44,433 nt of DNA, from contig CACLGU010000007.1 in the NCBI GenBank assembly GCA_902606505.1, positions 1 to 44,433 on the forward strand. The letters are read 5' to 3'. The stretch is from an uncultured Prochlorococcus sp. GTDB lineage: Bacteria > Cyanobacteriota > Cyanobacteriia > PCC-6307 > Cyanobiaceae. Numbering within the stretch: position 1 is the stretch's first letter; each line of letters starts with the position of its first letter. A program made the position numbers and the translations under genes. This document shows, piece after piece, positions 30,142 through 43,921 of the stretch. The notes under the pieces were generated by a model. That model was not told the DNA's origin. It worked only from the letters and a program-made list of their open reading frames with translations, and did no database searches.

Positions 30142-30213
30142 ATTACTTAAATTGTTTTCAAAAACCTAGCGATTTTAGATTAAAAGATTATCTTTAAAGA
30201 AACGGTGAAGTTA

Positions 30214-30972
30214 ATGAAATTTGTATTTTTAATAATTGCAATACTTTTAAATTTTTTTAATCACGCATTGATAAAGTCCGAAGAAAATATAGATTCAGCA
30301 AAAAATCAAATTGAGATTATTGCAAAAAAAGAATCAATTAATAAAGAAAAAACTGATATAAAAAAAATTCATGTCGTAAAAAGTGGAGATACAATTACAA
30401 GTATTTCAAAATTCTATTCAATAAATAAAGATTTAATTATTAAATTGAATAACTTAAAAGATGAAAATTATATCTTTATTGGCCAAAATCTTATCATCTC
30501 TGAATCTACAGAAAATCTTACAAAAAAATCAGATTTAATAAATAATTATCATATTGTTCAAACTGGTGAAAATCTTACTGAGATAGCAAACAAATATAAT
30601 TTAAAAGTAATCGATCTGATAGAGATTAATAATCTCAATAATCCTGATTCAATAAAAGTTGGTCAAAAGCTCATAAAAAGAAAAAAGAACAAAATTAATT
30701 CAGAAAATTATGAAGTAACGGAAAATAAAAATAATAATTCACTTGAGTCAGATAAAAAAATTTATGGTCCTGTAATTATCCAAAGTAAATCATATAAAGT
30801 TATTAAAGGTAGAAAAGTTTTAAACGTACTAAATCAAGAAAATAAAAAACTGTTTCTCTCAATCAATTGTGATAAAAATGAATTAGACGTAAGAATACCC
30901 GGCAGGAAATGGATGGGAAGTAAGCCTGCTAAAGAAGAATTCGAAAATAATTTAATAAATGATTTTTGCTAA
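30214..30972 (+). CDS. exported protein with two LysM domains
   Basis: 252 residues from ATG 30214 (GTG 30205 also in frame). Signal peptide MKFVFLIIAILLNFFNHALI then two LysM repeats: HVVKSGDTITSISKFYSINK ... GQNLII, and YHIVQTGENLTEIANKYNLK ... GQKLI, which bind peptidoglycan. A basic linker and a C-terminal region (SYKVIKGRKVLNV, DVRIPGRKW) of unknown role follow. It probably anchors or acts at the cell wall. It is 80 bases before psaE, so the promoter of psaE lies between them. Confidence 0.85.
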   Translation: MKFVFLIIAILLNFFNHALIKSEENIDSAKNQIEIIAKKESINKEKTDIKKIHVVKSGDTITSISKFYSINKDLIIKLNNLKDENYIFIGQNLIISESTENLTKKSDLINNYHIVQTGENLTEIANKYNLKVIDLIEINNLNNPDSIKVGQKLIKRKKNKINSENYEVTENKNNNSLESDKKIYGPVIIQSKSYKVIKGRKVLNVLNQENKKLFLSINCDKNELDVRIPGRKWMGSKPAKEEFENNLINDFC

Positions 30973-31052
30973 CACTTTTAATTAATATGTGTGAATAATT
31001 TGTCTAACCATATTAATGATGGGTTATTCTACAAAAAGTTAAATTAATAGTA

Positions 31053-31262
31053 ATGGCAATTTCAAGAGGAGATCTCGTAAGAGTAAAAAGACCAGAATCA
31101 TATTGGTACAACGAAATAGGCAAAGTTGCTTCAGTTGATACCTCAGGTATTAAATATAACTGTGTAGTCAGATTCGATAAAGTAAATTACGCTGGGATAA
31201 GTGGAACCGAAGGTGGAGCAAATACAAATAATTTCGCTGAAAGTGAATTAGAGAAAGCTTAA
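31053..31262 (+). CDS. psaE: photosystem I reaction centre subunit IV
   Basis: Stromal peripheral subunit that helps ferredoxin docking and cyclic flow. 69 residues: [40 protein letters not shown] and the ending [20 protein letters not shown]. The SH3-like barrel pattern matches PsaE well, with ESYWYN, VASVD and [10 protein letters not shown] short insert GTEGGA before NTNNFAE is a Prochlorococcus-like variant. MutM starts four bases after its stop. Confidence 0.95.
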   Translation: MAISRGDLVRVKRPESYWYNEIGKVASVDTSGIKYNCVVRFDKVNYAGISGTEGGANTNNFAESELEKA

Positions 31263-31266
31263 ATAA

Positions 31267-32145
31267 TTGCCTGAATTACCTGAAGTAGAAACTGTTCGCA
31301 GAGGTTTAGAGCAAAAACTTAATAACTTTATTATTAAAAAAGTAGAAGTCTGTAGGGATTCAACTGTCGCATTCCCATCTAACAAAGAAGAATTCATTAA
31401 AGGACTTAGGAACTCGCTTATTTATAAATGGGATAGAAGAGGGAAATATTTAATTGCTCAATTAAAAGAAATTCAAAATGAGAATACTCAATTTACTCTA
31501 GAAAATTCACAAAATAACGGATTTCTTGTAGTTCATCTAAGAATGACTGGATACTTCAAATTTATTGAAAACTCAACTCAACCTTGTAAACATACAAGAA
31601 TAAGATTTTTCGATAAAAATAATAATGAGCTTAGGTACGTCGACGTAAGAAGTTTTGGTCAAATGTGGTGGATTAATAAAGACCTATCCATTAACAAAGT
31701 AATTAAAGGATTAGGTTCATTAGGACCAGAACCATTTTCTGAAGACTTTAATGCAAATTATCTTAAGAAAGTTATTTCAAAAAGAACAAAATCTATAAAA
31801 GCTATTCTATTAGATCAAACAATAGTGGCAGGTATTGGTAATATTTATGCTGATGAAAGTTTATACTCTGCTGGCATCTCGCCTTTTAGGGAAGCTCGAA
31901 CAATAAAGAAGCACGAGTTAATCAAGCTTCGAGAATCAATTGTAACTGTATTAAAAAAAAGTATAGGTTCTGGGGGAACGACATTTAGTGATTTTAGGGA
32001 CTTGGAAGGTGAGAATGGAAATTTTGGTTTACAGACAAATGTTTATAGGAGAACTGGAAAAGAATGTCGTAAATGTGGAAATTTAATTGAAAGACAAAAA
32101 ATTACTGGAAGAAGTACACATTGGTGTACTAAATGCCAAAAATAA
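31267..32145 (+). CDS. mutM: formamidopyrimidine-DNA glycosylase
   Basis: Base-excision enzyme that removes 8-oxoguanine and formamidopyrimidines. Starts at TTG 31267 with [15 protein letters not shown], placing the catalytic Pro2 and Glu3 directly after the initiator, which decides the start. Lys near [11 protein letters not shown] region, [31 protein letters not shown] (helix-two-turn-helix) and the C-terminal zinc finger CRKCGNLIE...HWCTKCQK. 292 residues, a usual length. It is close to psaE, and a terminator that also faces the rRNA operon follows. Confidence 0.95.
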   Translation: MPELPEVETVRRGLEQKLNNFIIKKVEVCRDSTVAFPSNKEEFIKGLRNSLIYKWDRRGKYLIAQLKEIQNENTQFTLENSQNNGFLVVHLRMTGYFKFIENSTQPCKHTRIRFFDKNNNELRYVDVRSFGQMWWINKDLSINKVIKGLGSLGPEPFSEDFNANYLKKVISKRTKSIKAILLDQTIVAGIGNIYADESLYSAGISPFREARTIKKHELIKLRESIVTVLKKSIGSGGTTFSDFRDLEGENGNFGLQTNVYRRTGKECRKCGNLIERQKITGRSTHWCTKCQK

Positions 32146-32146
32146 A

Positions 32147-32177
32147 AAAGGGCTTACTCAGCCTGAGTAAACCCTTT
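32147..32177 (+). terminator. intrinsic terminator between mutM and the rRNA operon
   Basis: TTACTCA (32154-32160) pairs with TGAGTAA (32164-32170), and GGG (32150-32152) with CCC (32172-32174), with A and T runs on both sides. It can end mutM and, on the other strand, the rRNA transcript. Confidence 0.85.
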
Positions 32178-32187
32178 AAATATTTTT

Positions 32188-32305
32188 ACCTGGCATTGAG
32201 CTATTTTCTCAAGGGGCTACCCCCTAAATATTTTCGCCGCTGATGCGTTTCACAACCGAGTTCGAGATGGATCGGAGTGGTTCCACATCGCCATGAACAC
32301 CAGGA
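32188..32305 (-). rRNA. rrf: 5S ribosomal RNA
   Basis: About 118 nt. The minus strand begins TCCTGGTG and ends CCAGGT, the paired ends of 5S, with GGAACCACTCCGATCCATCT and CGAACTCGGTTGTGAAACGC inside, which are typical of cyanobacterial 5S rRNA. Last gene of the rRNA operon. Confidence 0.95.
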
Positions 32306-32311
32306 TAGTAT

Positions 32312-32331
32312 GAACCTTGAGAACTGCATAG
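32312..32331 (-). other. 3' arm of the 23S rRNA processing stem
   Basis: In the transcript this reads CTATGCAGTTCTCAAGGTTC and is complementary, with one mismatch, to the 5' arm at 35351-35370. It lies between 23S and 5S. Long pairing around 23S is the RNase III processing stem. Confidence 0.75.
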
Positions 32332-32370
32332 AAAATTATATAAATTAAAAACAATAAATTAAGATTATTT

Positions 32371-35244
<2,874 letters not shown>

Positions 35245-35350
35245 AATAACTTCAAAAATTGAAGCATCAGCTTAATAGAATTGTTATTAATGCATTCGCA
35301 CAAATAATAAATCTGCATCATTAAAGATGCTTATTGTCTTTAAAAATAAT

Positions 35351-35370
35351 CTATGCAGTTGTCAAGGTTC
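35351..35370 (-). other. 5' arm of the 23S rRNA processing stem
   Basis: The transcript reads GAACCTTGACAACTGCATAG and pairs with 19 of 20 bases at 32312-32331. It lies in the spacer between tRNA-Ala and 23S. Confidence 0.75.
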
Positions 35371-35501
35371 TCTGAAAACAATGAAATTAATTCAATGAGT
35401 CCAGCATCTTAACGATTTCGTTAGGAAGCTAGATTCTTTCAGAATTTGATCACAGCTCAAAACATTTCCTTTCTACCGGTTATGGAAGAGGTGGTAATCA
35501 G

Positions 35502-35574
35502 TGGAGGTAAGCGGACTCGAACCGCTGACATCCTGCTTGCAAAGCAGGCGCTCTACCAACTGAGCTATACCCCC
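35502..35574 (-). tRNA. tRNA-Ala (UGC)
   Basis: 73 nt in the 16S-23S spacer. Acceptor GGGGGTA pairs with TACCTCC (one G-U), discriminator A. Anticodon TGC in the TTTGCAA loop of GCCTGC...GCAGG (35539-35541 on the plus strand as GCA). T loop GGTTCGAGTCC. Confidence 0.97.
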
Positions 35575-35586
35575 AACATAGAGATA

Positions 35587-35660
<74 letters not shown>

Positions 35661-35782
35661 AGGAAAAATAATGGGTGTGACCTAGAAAAACTTAGGAAAT
35701 GAAATTCTTAATAAATTAAAAACGTGAGATACCGATCGACCTAAGGTGACAAAATAATAATATTAAACATTTTGTTGTCTCC

Positions 35783-37268
<1,486 letters not shown>

Positions 37269-37872
37269 GTGTTCAAATCCTTTTGTAGATAAATCTACTC
37301 AAATTGAATTGGTTTATCCAAATAAAAACTTCAGTTTTGGTATTTAGATTCAGCCTCCTTAAAATATTAAGGATTACATTGAGTGCACATTAAAAATATT
37401 TCTAAGGTGACTTTCCAAGATCTCAGATCCGTTTTCATCAAAGCTAAAAGTTAGCAATTGATGACATTTTTATATATTCTTGACGGGACCTCACACCTTT
37501 ATTGCATGTACATCTTGAAAGAACTAAAAAAATTTAGTTATTCTTGACGCAATAAAAGCATCAGTTCCTAAGTTTTTAAATTTTCTAGGTGCAGAGTTAA
37601 ACAACAAGTGTATAACTCACTTAGAAGGGTAAACCCTTCTTCTGGCTAAAAATTTTGATCGAAATCAAATCTTCAGAAAATTCACTCATTTACCAAAAAT
37701 CAGATTTAAAGTAATTGATTGAATAATGCAAAAAGAATATTTCTGCCCAGAAGAAAATACTAAACCATCCCACTGTAATTATGCAACCTTTTATACAAAA
37801 ATTTTTTATTAATTTTTTATTTGTTCAAAGTCTCTTTAAACAACTAGGCTTAAATAAAGGGATATAAATGAA
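37269..37872. promoter_or_regulatory. rRNA leader and divergent promoter region
   Basis: About 600 bases without a gene, between the rRNA operon (minus) and the invertase gene (plus). A perfect hairpin AGAAGGG/CCCTTCT lies at 37623-37640. TTCTTGACG occurs twice (near 37477 and 37542), giving plus-strand TTGACG -35-like boxes. CTAAGGTGAC at 37403 recurs in the spacer at about 35739, so it flanks 16S on both sides. No promoter for either strand can be fixed by eye. Confidence 0.5.
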
Positions 37873-39312
37873 ATGGCAGAAAGATTTAGTCAAAAAAATT
37901 TAAGAGTAAGACCAAGTTCCGATGAAGAGAAAATTGTAACAAATGCAAAAAAACACTTCGAAAAAACTTTGGTTGAAATATCAGGCGAGTTAGTGGGAAG
38001 CGTTGCTGCACTAGAACACCCAACAAAAGATAAAAAGTTAAATTATGGAGAAATATTTTTAAGAGATAACGTTCCTGTAATGATTTATCTCATTACACAA
38101 AAACGTTATGAAATTGTCAAAAAGTTCCTCAGTGTATGCCTTGAGTTACAAAGCACTAATTATCAAACACGTGGGGTATTTCCGACTAGTTTCGTTGAAG
38201 AAAATGGAAAGCTCATTGGAGACTATGGTCAGAGGTCAATCGGGAGGATTACTTCAGCAGATGCAAGTTTATGGTGGCCCATTTTATGTTGGTATTATGT
38301 CAATAAAAGCGGCGATTATGCCTTCGGAAAAAGCCAAAGTGTTCAAAGAGGTATTCAACTTCTATTAGACCTAGTTCTACATCCAACATTTGAGGGTACT
38401 CCAGTACTTTTTGTTCCAGATTGCGCATTTATGATTGATAGACCTATGGATGTATGGGGAGCACCTCTAGAAGTTGAAGTTTTACTTCATGGATGTTTAA
38501 AAAGTTGTATAAATCTCATGGAATTAAGTAGAGCAGATCATGTCAGTAGACTTTTAGACCAAAGACTAATTCTCACAAATCAGTGGGTTAAGGATTTAGG
38601 AGGTTTTCTTTTAAAGCATTATTGGGTTACCAGCCAAACAATGCAAAATTTAAGAAGAAGGCCAACTGAGCAGTACGGAGATGATCAACACTTCAATGAA
38701 TTTAACGTTCAACCTCAAGTAGTTCCCTCATGGCTACAAGATTGGTTAGAGAATAGAGGTGGTTACTTAATAGGAAATATTAGGACAGGAAGACCTGACT
38801 TTCGATTTTACAGTTTAGGTAATTCTTTAGCATGTATGTTCGAAGTACTGCCTCCTGAAGAACAAAGAGCTTTATTTAGATTAGTTTTGCATAACAGACA
38901 ACATTTGATGGCTCAAATGCCTATGAGAATTTGTCATCCTCATATGGATGTCGATGAATGGCAAAATAAAACAGGATCGGATCCAAAGAATTGGCCTTGG
39001 AGTTACCATAATGGTGGTCATTGGCCAAGTTTACTTTGGTTTTTTGGTGCAGCCGTTCTATTGCATCAAAAGAATTACGGTTCTGATGATGTGATTCTAA
39101 TGGAAGAAATGAAATCTCTAATAGAGGAATCATACTGGTGTCAACTTAATCAATTGCCTAAGCAAGAATGGGCAGAATATTTTGATGGGCCCACAGGAAC
39201 TTGGGTTGGACAACAATCTAGAACTTATCAAACCTGGACAATAGTTGGATTTTTATTAATGAATCATTTTTTAAGGAATGATTATAACGATTTAGATATG
39301 TTTAAAATTTAG
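37873..39312 (+). CDS. neutral/alkaline invertase (GH100)
   Basis: Cytosolic glucosidase that splits sucrose into glucose and fructose. 479 residues with the (alpha/alpha)6-barrel family signatures: GEIFLRDNVPVMIYL, TRGVFPTSFVEENGKLIGDY, GRITSADASLWWPILCWYYV, and MIDRPMDVWGAPLEVEVLLH with Asp189 as the likely acid/base. C-terminal HPHMDVDEWQNKTGSDPKNW, YHNGGHWPSLLWFFGAAVLL. It probably turns over sucrose made as a compatible solute. ATG 37873. An ATG at 37868 is in another frame. Length and start match the family. Confidence 0.92.
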   Translation: MAERFSQKNLRVRPSSDEEKIVTNAKKHFEKTLVEISGELVGSVAALEHPTKDKKLNYGEIFLRDNVPVMIYLITQKRYEIVKKFLSVCLELQSTNYQTRGVFPTSFVEENGKLIGDYGQRSIGRITSADASLWWPILCWYYVNKSGDYAFGKSQSVQRGIQLLLDLVLHPTFEGTPVLFVPDCAFMIDRPMDVWGAPLEVEVLLHGCLKSCINLMELSRADHVSRLLDQRLILTNQWVKDLGGFLLKHYWVTSQTMQNLRRRPTEQYGDDQHFNEFNVQPQVVPSWLQDWLENRGGYLIGNIRTGRPDFRFYSLGNSLACMFEVLPPEEQRALFRLVLHNRQHLMAQMPMRICHPHMDVDEWQNKTGSDPKNWPWSYHNGGHWPSLLWFFGAAVLLHQKNYGSDDVILMEEMKSLIEESYWCQLNQLPKQEWAEYFDGPTGTWVGQQSRTYQTWTIVGFLLMNHFLRNDYNDLDMFKI

Positions 39313-39314
39313 GC

Positions 39315-39797
39315 CTAAAATAATCCTAGTGTCAGTGATTTATCAATTGGCAAGCATGCTCCTATTCCAAGATATATTGTTAAAAAAGTTCCGAACAAGA
39401 AAACAGACATTGCTATAGGTCTTCTGAATGGATTAGAAAATTTATTAACGTTTTCGATAAAGGGTAAAATCATTAATCCAAGTGGAATTAATGTTTGAAG
39501 TGCGATACCCAGAAGTTTGTTAGGAACTACCCTGAGTATTTGGAAAACTGGGTAAAGATACCATTCGGGGAGTATTTCTAAAGGGGTGGCGAATGGATTT
39601 GCCTTATCTCCTAGCATTGCAGGATCAAGAACTGCTAATCCTACTACGCAAGCGATGGTACCTAAAATAACTACTGGGAAAATATAAAGTAAATCATTTG
39701 GCCAAGCTGGCTCACCATAATAATTGTGACCCATACCTTTAGCTAGTTTTGCTCTTAATTTTGGATCAGATAAATCTGGTTTTTTTAACGTAGACAT
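39315..39797 (-). CDS. petD: cytochrome b6f complex subunit IV
   Basis: 160-residue thylakoid membrane protein that completes the quinol site of cytochrome b6f. Three helices, [20 protein letters not shown] at the N-terminus, then [33 protein letters not shown] (PEWY of the Qo site) and [15 protein letters not shown]. Exact family length. Lies 33 bases after petB. The 3' end is two bases from the convergent invertase gene. Confidence 0.97.
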
Positions 39798-39830
39798 AAG
39801 GAAGTCTTGTAGTGTTTTAATTATAAAAGT

Positions 39831-40487
39831 TTATAAGGGACCTGAAATACCCTGTTTACGAATCATTAAAAAGTGCATCAACATGAAAACAGCTAATGAC
39901 CATGGCAATACAAAAGTATGGAGACTGTAAAATCTGGTTAAAGTGGATTGCCCAACACTTTCTCCCCCTCTAAGAAGTTCAACCATAAAGTCACCGATTA
40001 CTGGTATTGCAGCGGGGACACCTGAAACAATCTTAACTGCCCAATAACCTACCTGATCCCAAGGTAGAGAGTAACCTGTCACTCCAAAAGCAACAGTTAT
40101 GACTGCCATTACAACACCTGTAACCCAAGTTAATTCTCTTGGCCTTTTAAAACCCCCGGTAAGGTAAACCCTAAAGACATGAAGGATTAACATCAAAACC
40201 ATCATTGATGCACTCCATCTATGTACAGATCTTATTAACCATCCAAAACTTACATCGGTCATTAAATAACTTACCGAACTATAAGCTTGTGTAACTGTTG
40301 GCTTATAGTAAAAAGTCATTGCAAAACCTGTTGCAAATTGAATTAAGAAGCATACTAAAGTTATGCCTCCTAAACAATAAAAAATATTTACGTGAGGGGG
40401 TACGTACTTGGAAGTTACGTCGTCAGTTATGTCTTGGATTTCAAGCCTTTCTTGAAACCAGTCATAAACAGATGAAGAATTCGCCAT
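39831..40487 (-). CDS. petB: cytochrome b6
   Basis: 218-residue haem-bearing core of cytochrome b6f. Starts [40 protein letters not shown] with the Cys for the covalent haem c', [20 protein letters not shown] and [20 protein letters not shown] with the four haem-ligand His. The frame extends upstream to 40550, but the ATG at 40487 gives the standard 218 residues. The start of ctpA is divergent, 71 bases away. petB-petD form one operon. Confidence 0.97.
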   Translation of the reverse strand: MANSSSVYDWFQERLEIQDITDDVTSKYVPPHVNIFYCLGGITLVCFLIQFATGFAMTFYYKPTVTQAYSSVSYLMTDVSFGWLIRSVHRWSASMMVLMLILHVFRVYLTGGFKRPRELTWVTGVVMAVITVAFGVTGYSLPWDQVGYWAVKIVSGVPAAIPVIGDFMVELLRGGESVGQSTLTRFYSLHTFVLPWSLAVFMLMHFLMIRKQGISGPL

Positions 40488-40558
40488 CCAAAAAAAAATT
40501 AGCTTTGATATAAAGAGCTTACTTAAAATTCTTATACTTGGTGTTAACACTTAACCCA

Positions 40559-41845
40559 ATGAATTCATCTTTTAACAAACTTTTAACATTCAAAACTTTC
40601 ATCACTGCATTAATGATCATCGTTTTTTCTATCAATCTTTTATTGATTGAAAGAGTGGATGCTCTCAGTGATAGCAGGCAATTAGTACTTGACGCTTGGA
40701 CCTTGGTAAACGAAGGTTTTTATGATCCAGAAAAGTTTGATGAAATCCAATGGAAAAGAATAAGACAAAAAACATTACAGAAACAAATTGAAACAAGTGA
40801 AGAGGCTTATTCCGCAATTGAAGACATGTTAAGACCTCTAGATGATCCCTACACGAGAGTTTTACGCCCAAAAGATTATGAACTACTGAAATCAAGTAAT
40901 TTTGGTAGTGAAATTAATGGTGTTGGACTTCAATTAGGTGAAGATGATGACAATAAAGTTAAAGTTATCTCTACTCTTGGGGGTTCCCCAGCTGAAGAAG
41001 CTGGGATAGTAAGCGGGGACTTGATAGAGACAGTTGACGGAATCTCATCAGAAAAATTAGGGCTTGCGGGCACTGCCTCTAAGTTAAGAGGTGAATCGGG
41101 GACGAAAGTTTTAGTTGAATTATCTTCGGAATCAGGAGAAATTAGGGAAGTTGATCTAGAGAGGAGGTCAGTAGATCTTAGACCAGTTAGGACAAAAAGA
41201 TTAAGAGACGATTCTCACACAATAGGATATTTAAGGATAACTCAATTCAGCGAAAGCGTACCCAAAAAAGTTGAAGAGGCACTTCAAGAGTTAAAAGAGA
41301 AAGAGGTTGAGGGCATGATCTTGGATCTTAGAAATAATTCAGGGGGACTAGTAAGCTCAGGCATAGCAGTTGCAGACTCATTATTGAGTGAGAAACCTGT
41401 AGTAGAGACAAAAGATAGAAATGGAATCAAAGATGCAATTATTTCTCAAAAAGAGACATATTTTGATGGGCCAATGGTGACTTTAGTAAATAAAGGTACT
41501 GCAAGTGCCAGTGAAATACTTGCTGGTTCTTTACAAGATAATGAGAGATCAATTCTTATGGGAGAACAAACTTATGGAAAAGGTTTAATTCAATCCCTAA
41601 AAAGTTTGGGAGAAGATAGTGGTATTGCAATAACAGTAGCTAGTTACTTAACCCCCAAAGGTAATAATATTCAAGGTCAAGGTATGACTCCTGACAAATT
41701 ACTTGATCTCCCGGATGCAAGTGATTATGGAAGTACTGATGATAAATGGGTGAGGAATGCAGAATTATTTCTGGGGTCGCTTCTAGAAAAAGAAGAAGTT
41801 TCAGTTCAAACTATTGAATTAAACAATGAAGAAATTAAATCTTGA
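40559..41845 (+). CDS. ctpA: carboxyl-terminal processing protease
   Basis: Serine protease in the thylakoid lumen that trims the C-terminal extension of precursor D1. 428 residues from ATG 40559 (GTG 40538 is also open). A hydrophobic signal (TFITALMIIVFSINLLLIER), then the PDZ domain (SNFGSEINGVGLQLGEDDDN), and the S41 catalytic site with Ser in ASASEILAGSLQD and Lys in YGKGLIQS. Divergent from petB. It supports repair of photosystem II under high light. Confidence 0.95.
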   Translation: MNSSFNKLLTFKTFITALMIIVFSINLLLIERVDALSDSRQLVLDAWTLVNEGFYDPEKFDEIQWKRIRQKTLQKQIETSEEAYSAIEDMLRPLDDPYTRVLRPKDYELLKSSNFGSEINGVGLQLGEDDDNKVKVISTLGGSPAEEAGIVSGDLIETVDGISSEKLGLAGTASKLRGESGTKVLVELSSESGEIREVDLERRSVDLRPVRTKRLRDDSHTIGYLRITQFSESVPKKVEEALQELKEKEVEGMILDLRNNSGGLVSSGIAVADSLLSEKPVVETKDRNGIKDAIISQKETYFDGPMVTLVNKGTASASEILAGSLQDNERSILMGEQTYGKGLIQSLKSLGEDSGIAITVASYLTPKGNNIQGQGMTPDKLLDLPDASDYGSTDDKWVRNAELFLGSLLEKEEVSVQTIELNNEEIKS

Positions 41846-41880
41846 AATTAATAAAGATTGAAAATAATAAATCTTAAAAT

Positions 41881-43137
41881 ATGAGTATTAAACGAATTTT
41901 TCATGACCCAATTCATAAAGAAATAGTATTTGATGCAGGAAAGCCTGAAGAATTAATGATTATGGAATTAATCGATACTGTTGCTTTTCAAAGACTAAGA
42001 AGAATAAAACAATTAGGTGCGGCATCTTTACTTTTTCATGGTGCAGAATCGAGCAGATTTACTCACTCAATTGGTGTTTTTTGTATAGCTAGAAAAATTT
42101 ATAAGAGATTAATTGAAAGTAAATCTTCATTTTGTGAAAATATATTTGTTCTTTATGGAGCAGCTCTATTACATGATTTAGGTCATGGACCTTTAAGCCA
42201 TACCAGTGAAACAATATTCAAGCACAATCACGAACAATGGTCTGAAAACCTAGTTACAAAATATTCTCCAATAAATTCAATCCTCAAAAAGTATGACAAC
42301 GAATTACCGAGAAAAATTGGTGAATTATTTCAATCAAAACAACTATTTTCAAACCCTCTAAAAACAATAATAAGTAGTGAGATAGATTGCGATCGTCTAG
42401 ATTATCTTTTACGCGATAGTTACAATACAGGTACTAATTATGGGTTAGTAGATTTAGAAAGAATTATTTCAGCTCTTACCTTTTCACCTGATGGGAATAT
42501 CGGAATCAAACCAAAAGGAGTGATCGCTATTGAGCATTTCCTTGTACTGAGAAACTTGATGTATAGAACAATCTACAATCATAGGATAAACGAAATATCA
42601 ACATGGATTCTGGAAAAAATATTACACACAATAAAACATAATTATGAAAAGAAAATTTGGTTAGATGATTCTTTAAATAAATGGATTTTTTCACCTACAG
42701 AGGTTGGTTTTGATGATTTCATAAGAAATGATGATGTAACCTTTTATTATCATTTGATTAGATGGAAAGATGAATCTTTTGAGCCACTTTCTACACTATG
42801 CAAAATGTTTATTGACAGAGATTTATTAAAAGCAACAGACATAAGTTTTTTAAGTAAGATGAATAGATTAAAAATCCTTGCATTTGCCACAAAATTATGT
42901 GAAAAGAATGGTTATGATTCAGAAATATTTTGCGGGATTAAGGAAAGGTCTTTTAAAGGCTTTGAATCTAATAATGCATTAAAAATATGGGACGGCACCA
43001 ATCAAAGCGCATTAGAAAATAGTTCTGCATTAATAAAAACTTTAATGAGAACTGAGGAAAGCTCTTTTATTATTTATCCAGATATGATCAAAAATGAAAT
43101 TAAAAATGAAATTTCATTAATAAAAAACAATTCCTAG
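41881..43137 (+). CDS. HD-domain phosphohydrolase
   Basis: 418 residues. The HD metal site is split: FTHSIGVFCIARKIY, LHDLGHGPLSHTSE and DCDRLDYLLRDSYNTGTNYG, matching the HD-domain dNTP triphosphohydrolase/SAMHD1-like group. It probably hydrolyses a nucleotide or other phosphate ester and is not the GTPase-type Dgt as judged by length. Cytosolic. It stands between ctpA and minC, 35 bases after ctpA and 10 before minC, so it may be co-transcribed with minC. Confidence 0.85.
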   Translation: MSIKRIFHDPIHKEIVFDAGKPEELMIMELIDTVAFQRLRRIKQLGAASLLFHGAESSRFTHSIGVFCIARKIYKRLIESKSSFCENIFVLYGAALLHDLGHGPLSHTSETIFKHNHEQWSENLVTKYSPINSILKKYDNELPRKIGELFQSKQLFSNPLKTIISSEIDCDRLDYLLRDSYNTGTNYGLVDLERIISALTFSPDGNIGIKPKGVIAIEHFLVLRNLMYRTIYNHRINEISTWILEKILHTIKHNYEKKIWLDDSLNKWIFSPTEVGFDDFIRNDDVTFYYHLIRWKDESFEPLSTLCKMFIDRDLLKATDISFLSKMNRLKILAFATKLCEKNGYDSEIFCGIKERSFKGFESNNALKIWDGTNQSALENSSALIKTLMRTEESSFIIYPDMIKNEIKNEISLIKNNS

Positions 43138-43147
43138 ATTTAATTCC

Positions 43148-43810
43148 ATGGAAATCGTTTTAAAAAATACTAACAGTAAATATTTAGAAATTTTTTCTTT
43201 ATTGGATTTAGATAATATCCATGAAACCTTCAAAAGGGTTTCTTCCGTCAAAGAACCTTTAGAAGCAAAAATTTTCGCAGTCAATGAATCAATAAGTTCT
43301 CATCAATTATCTAAATTAAAAAATCATTTTGACAAAATTAACATTATTTCACTGTATATTTATTCAAATAATAGAGATACAATATTAAGTGGAAAGTCTT
43401 TAAAAATTGATTCAATTTTTTATAAAGAGCAAGAGATTCAAAAAAAGTTACTTTTATTTAAGTCAAAAAACAAAGACGATATTCTACACGAAGGGACAGT
43501 TAGATCGGGTGAAAGAATATCTTCAAATGGAAACCTATGCATTATTGGAGACGTTAATCCAGGAGCAATAGTTTCCGCCCAAAAAAACATTTACGTTTGG
43601 GGTAAATTACAAGGGGTCGCATTCGCAGGAAAAAGTGGAAATAAAAATGCCTCTATTTCATCACTTTATTTAAATCCTTTACAATTAAGAATTGCAGATG
43701 TAATAGCTATTGGACCAAAGGATAAGCCCAAAAATTTTTATCCAGAAATTGCGGTTATAGATAAACAAACCATCATAATCAAACCACACATAATCGAAAC
43801 TAAAAATTAA
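43148..43810 (+). CDS. minC: septum-site determining protein
   Basis: FtsZ inhibitor that, with MinD, blocks division at the cell poles. 220 residues: an N-terminal alpha/beta domain (SLLDLDNIHETFKRVSSV; SSHQLSKLKNHFDKINII) and the C-terminal beta-helix with GTVRSGERISSNGNLCIIGD, NPGAIVSAQKNIYVWGKLQG and VAFAGKSGNKNASISSLYLN. Shorter than E. coli MinC but typical of cyanobacteria. minD follows 111 bases later. Confidence 0.93.
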   Translation: MEIVLKNTNSKYLEIFSLLDLDNIHETFKRVSSVKEPLEAKIFAVNESISSHQLSKLKNHFDKINIISLYIYSNNRDTILSGKSLKIDSIFYKEQEIQKKLLLFKSKNKDDILHEGTVRSGERISSNGNLCIIGDVNPGAIVSAQKNIYVWGKLQGVAFAGKSGNKNASISSLYLNPLQLRIADVIAIGPKDKPKNFYPEIAVIDKQTIIIKPHIIETKN

Positions 43811-43921
43811 TCAATGATTTGCAATAAATTAATTTAAAGTTTATAAATTTAAGAATTACTTAATCTTTAAAATATTTAACTTTCTGCAAGTGGCTTTATT
43901 ATTTGGAAAATCCTAAAAATC

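Noticed and set aside
38108-38368. 86-codon plus-strand frame
   Set aside because: Out-of-frame shadow within the invertase gene.
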